Source: an uncultured Actinomycetes bacterium (GTDB lineage Bacteria > Actinomycetota > Geothermincolia > Fen-727 > JACVIW01). From it: 64,000 bases of DNA. Position 1 is the first letter of the stretch. Every line of letters starts with the position of its first letter. Positions 63,691 through 64,000 of this stretch are shown here, in pieces. The position numbers and the translations under genes were made by a program. The stretch spans positions 1 to 64,000 of the forward strand of contig CAKZLU010000051.1 of assembly GCA_937127245.1 (NCBI GenBank), given 5' to 3'. The notes beneath the pieces are model-generated. The model had not been told where the DNA came from and did no database searches. It saw only the letters and a list, made by a program, of their open reading frames with translations.

Positions 63691-64000
63691 TCAGCAGGAA
63701 CGCCTTCGGGATTTCCTACGGGCAGCATCCGCTCCAGCAAGCCCTAATAGCCCCATCGCCCCCACGAAGATGAGAAGAGAAGCGCCTGCCCCCCATCCGC
63801 ATATGTTGGTCACCGTAAAGCCATGGAGAAGCCTTCCCTCCTGACCATCGAGGTTTCTGACAATAAGGTCGTATTTCCCGAGGGGGGCGCCTGCAAGATT
63901 AAACTTGCAGGTTAGTTTTCCAGGTGCTGCGACCGTGACATCTGTCGCGTTTATCACCATTCCCGCACGCTCCAATCTCACTTCAGCCCCAAGATGGAAA
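63691..64000 (-). CDS. C-terminus of an IPT/TIG-type surface protein (runs off right edge)
   Basis: The frame enters from beyond 64000 and gives LGAEVRLERAG...VTVAAPGKLTCKFNLAGAPLGKYDLIVRNLDGQEGRLLHGFTVT, a typical IPT/TIG-like beta domain. It is followed by a membrane helix (GASLLIFVGAMGLLGLAGA) and an arginine/lysine tail (RRKSRRRS), so the protein is anchored at its C-terminus with the repeats outside. It is the same domain class as the protein at 6506-9415, which lacks the anchor. The N-terminus is not in the window. Confidence 0.75.
   Translation of the reverse strand, partial: FHLGAEVRLERAGMVINATDVTVAAPGKLTCKFNLAGAPLGKYDLIVRNLDGQEGRLLHGFTVTNICGWGAGASLLIFVGAMGLLGLAGADAARRKSRRRSC

Noticed and set aside
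1-64000. Prophage, integrative element, tRNA or rRNA genes
   Set aside because: No integrase, structural phage gene, attachment site or RNA gene could be recognised by reading either strand.

Overview
The window looks like chromosome of an anaerobic bacterium of roughly 48-50% GC. Oxygen-sensitive enzyme families are prominent: a glycyl radical enzyme, a tungsten-type aldehyde:ferredoxin oxidoreductase (AOR), a 4-hydroxybutyryl-CoA dehydratase-like protein and two iron-dependent alcohol dehydrogenases. Secreted repeat proteins with IPT/TIG-type domains, a PlsB-like acyltransferase, AddAB and SCP2 proteins would fit a deep-branching anaerobic actinobacterial lineage, but that placement is inference. 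UGA is used as a normal stop. No rRNA, tRNA or CRISPR array was recognised.

Layout. 1-5.2 kb: a fragment running off the left edge, a metallo-beta-lactamase-fold hydrolase and a glycyl radical enzyme without a visible activase. 5.2-13.3 kb: a DMT transporter, a secreted beta-propeller/TIG protein, a small membrane protein and an exported alkaline-phosphatase-superfamily protein. 13.3-17.9 kb: an ECF sigma factor, a zinc anti-sigma factor and a PlsB-like acyltransferase in one operon behind a candidate self-promoter. 18.3-25.2 kb: addB-addA. 25.7-32.3 kb: Fe-alcohol dehydrogenase, methyltransferase, 4-hydroxybutyryl-CoA dehydratase-like enzyme and a CrtC/AttH-like lipocalin protein. 32.9-36.1 kb: a PEP-synthase/rifampicin-phosphotransferase-like enzyme carrying an expanded repeat. 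37.0-42.6 kb: a cluster of three SCP2-like proteins, Fe-alcohol dehydrogenase, AOR and a MoaD-like sulfur carrier, readable as an alcohol-to-aldehyde-to-acid oxidation module for hydrophobic substrates. 43.2-44.9 kb: an epimerase and a membrane protein. 45.3-46.9 kb: decayed genes (Lhr-like helicase remnant, KTSC gene with a stop at codon 3). 46.9-60.6 kb: a defence locus, transcribed right to left, encoding a giant DEAD/DUF1998 helicase with a nuclease-like tail, an SNF2 helicase, an N6-adenine methylase (ATGA overlap) and a winged-helix protein. 61.5-64 kb: a glycosidase pseudogene, a lipid A acyltransferase-like protein and the C-terminus of a TIG-type surface protein.

Two repeat phenomena run through the intergenic DNA. 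One is a GGTGCC-T-GGCACC palindrome family whose outer arms co-vary between copies. The other is a set of about twelve pairs of roughly 22-38 bp direct repeats, each pair with its own sequence, but nearly all spaced 71-76 bp start to start. The second pattern and the hybrid DISARM/Druantia-like locus are the strongest candidates for something undescribed.
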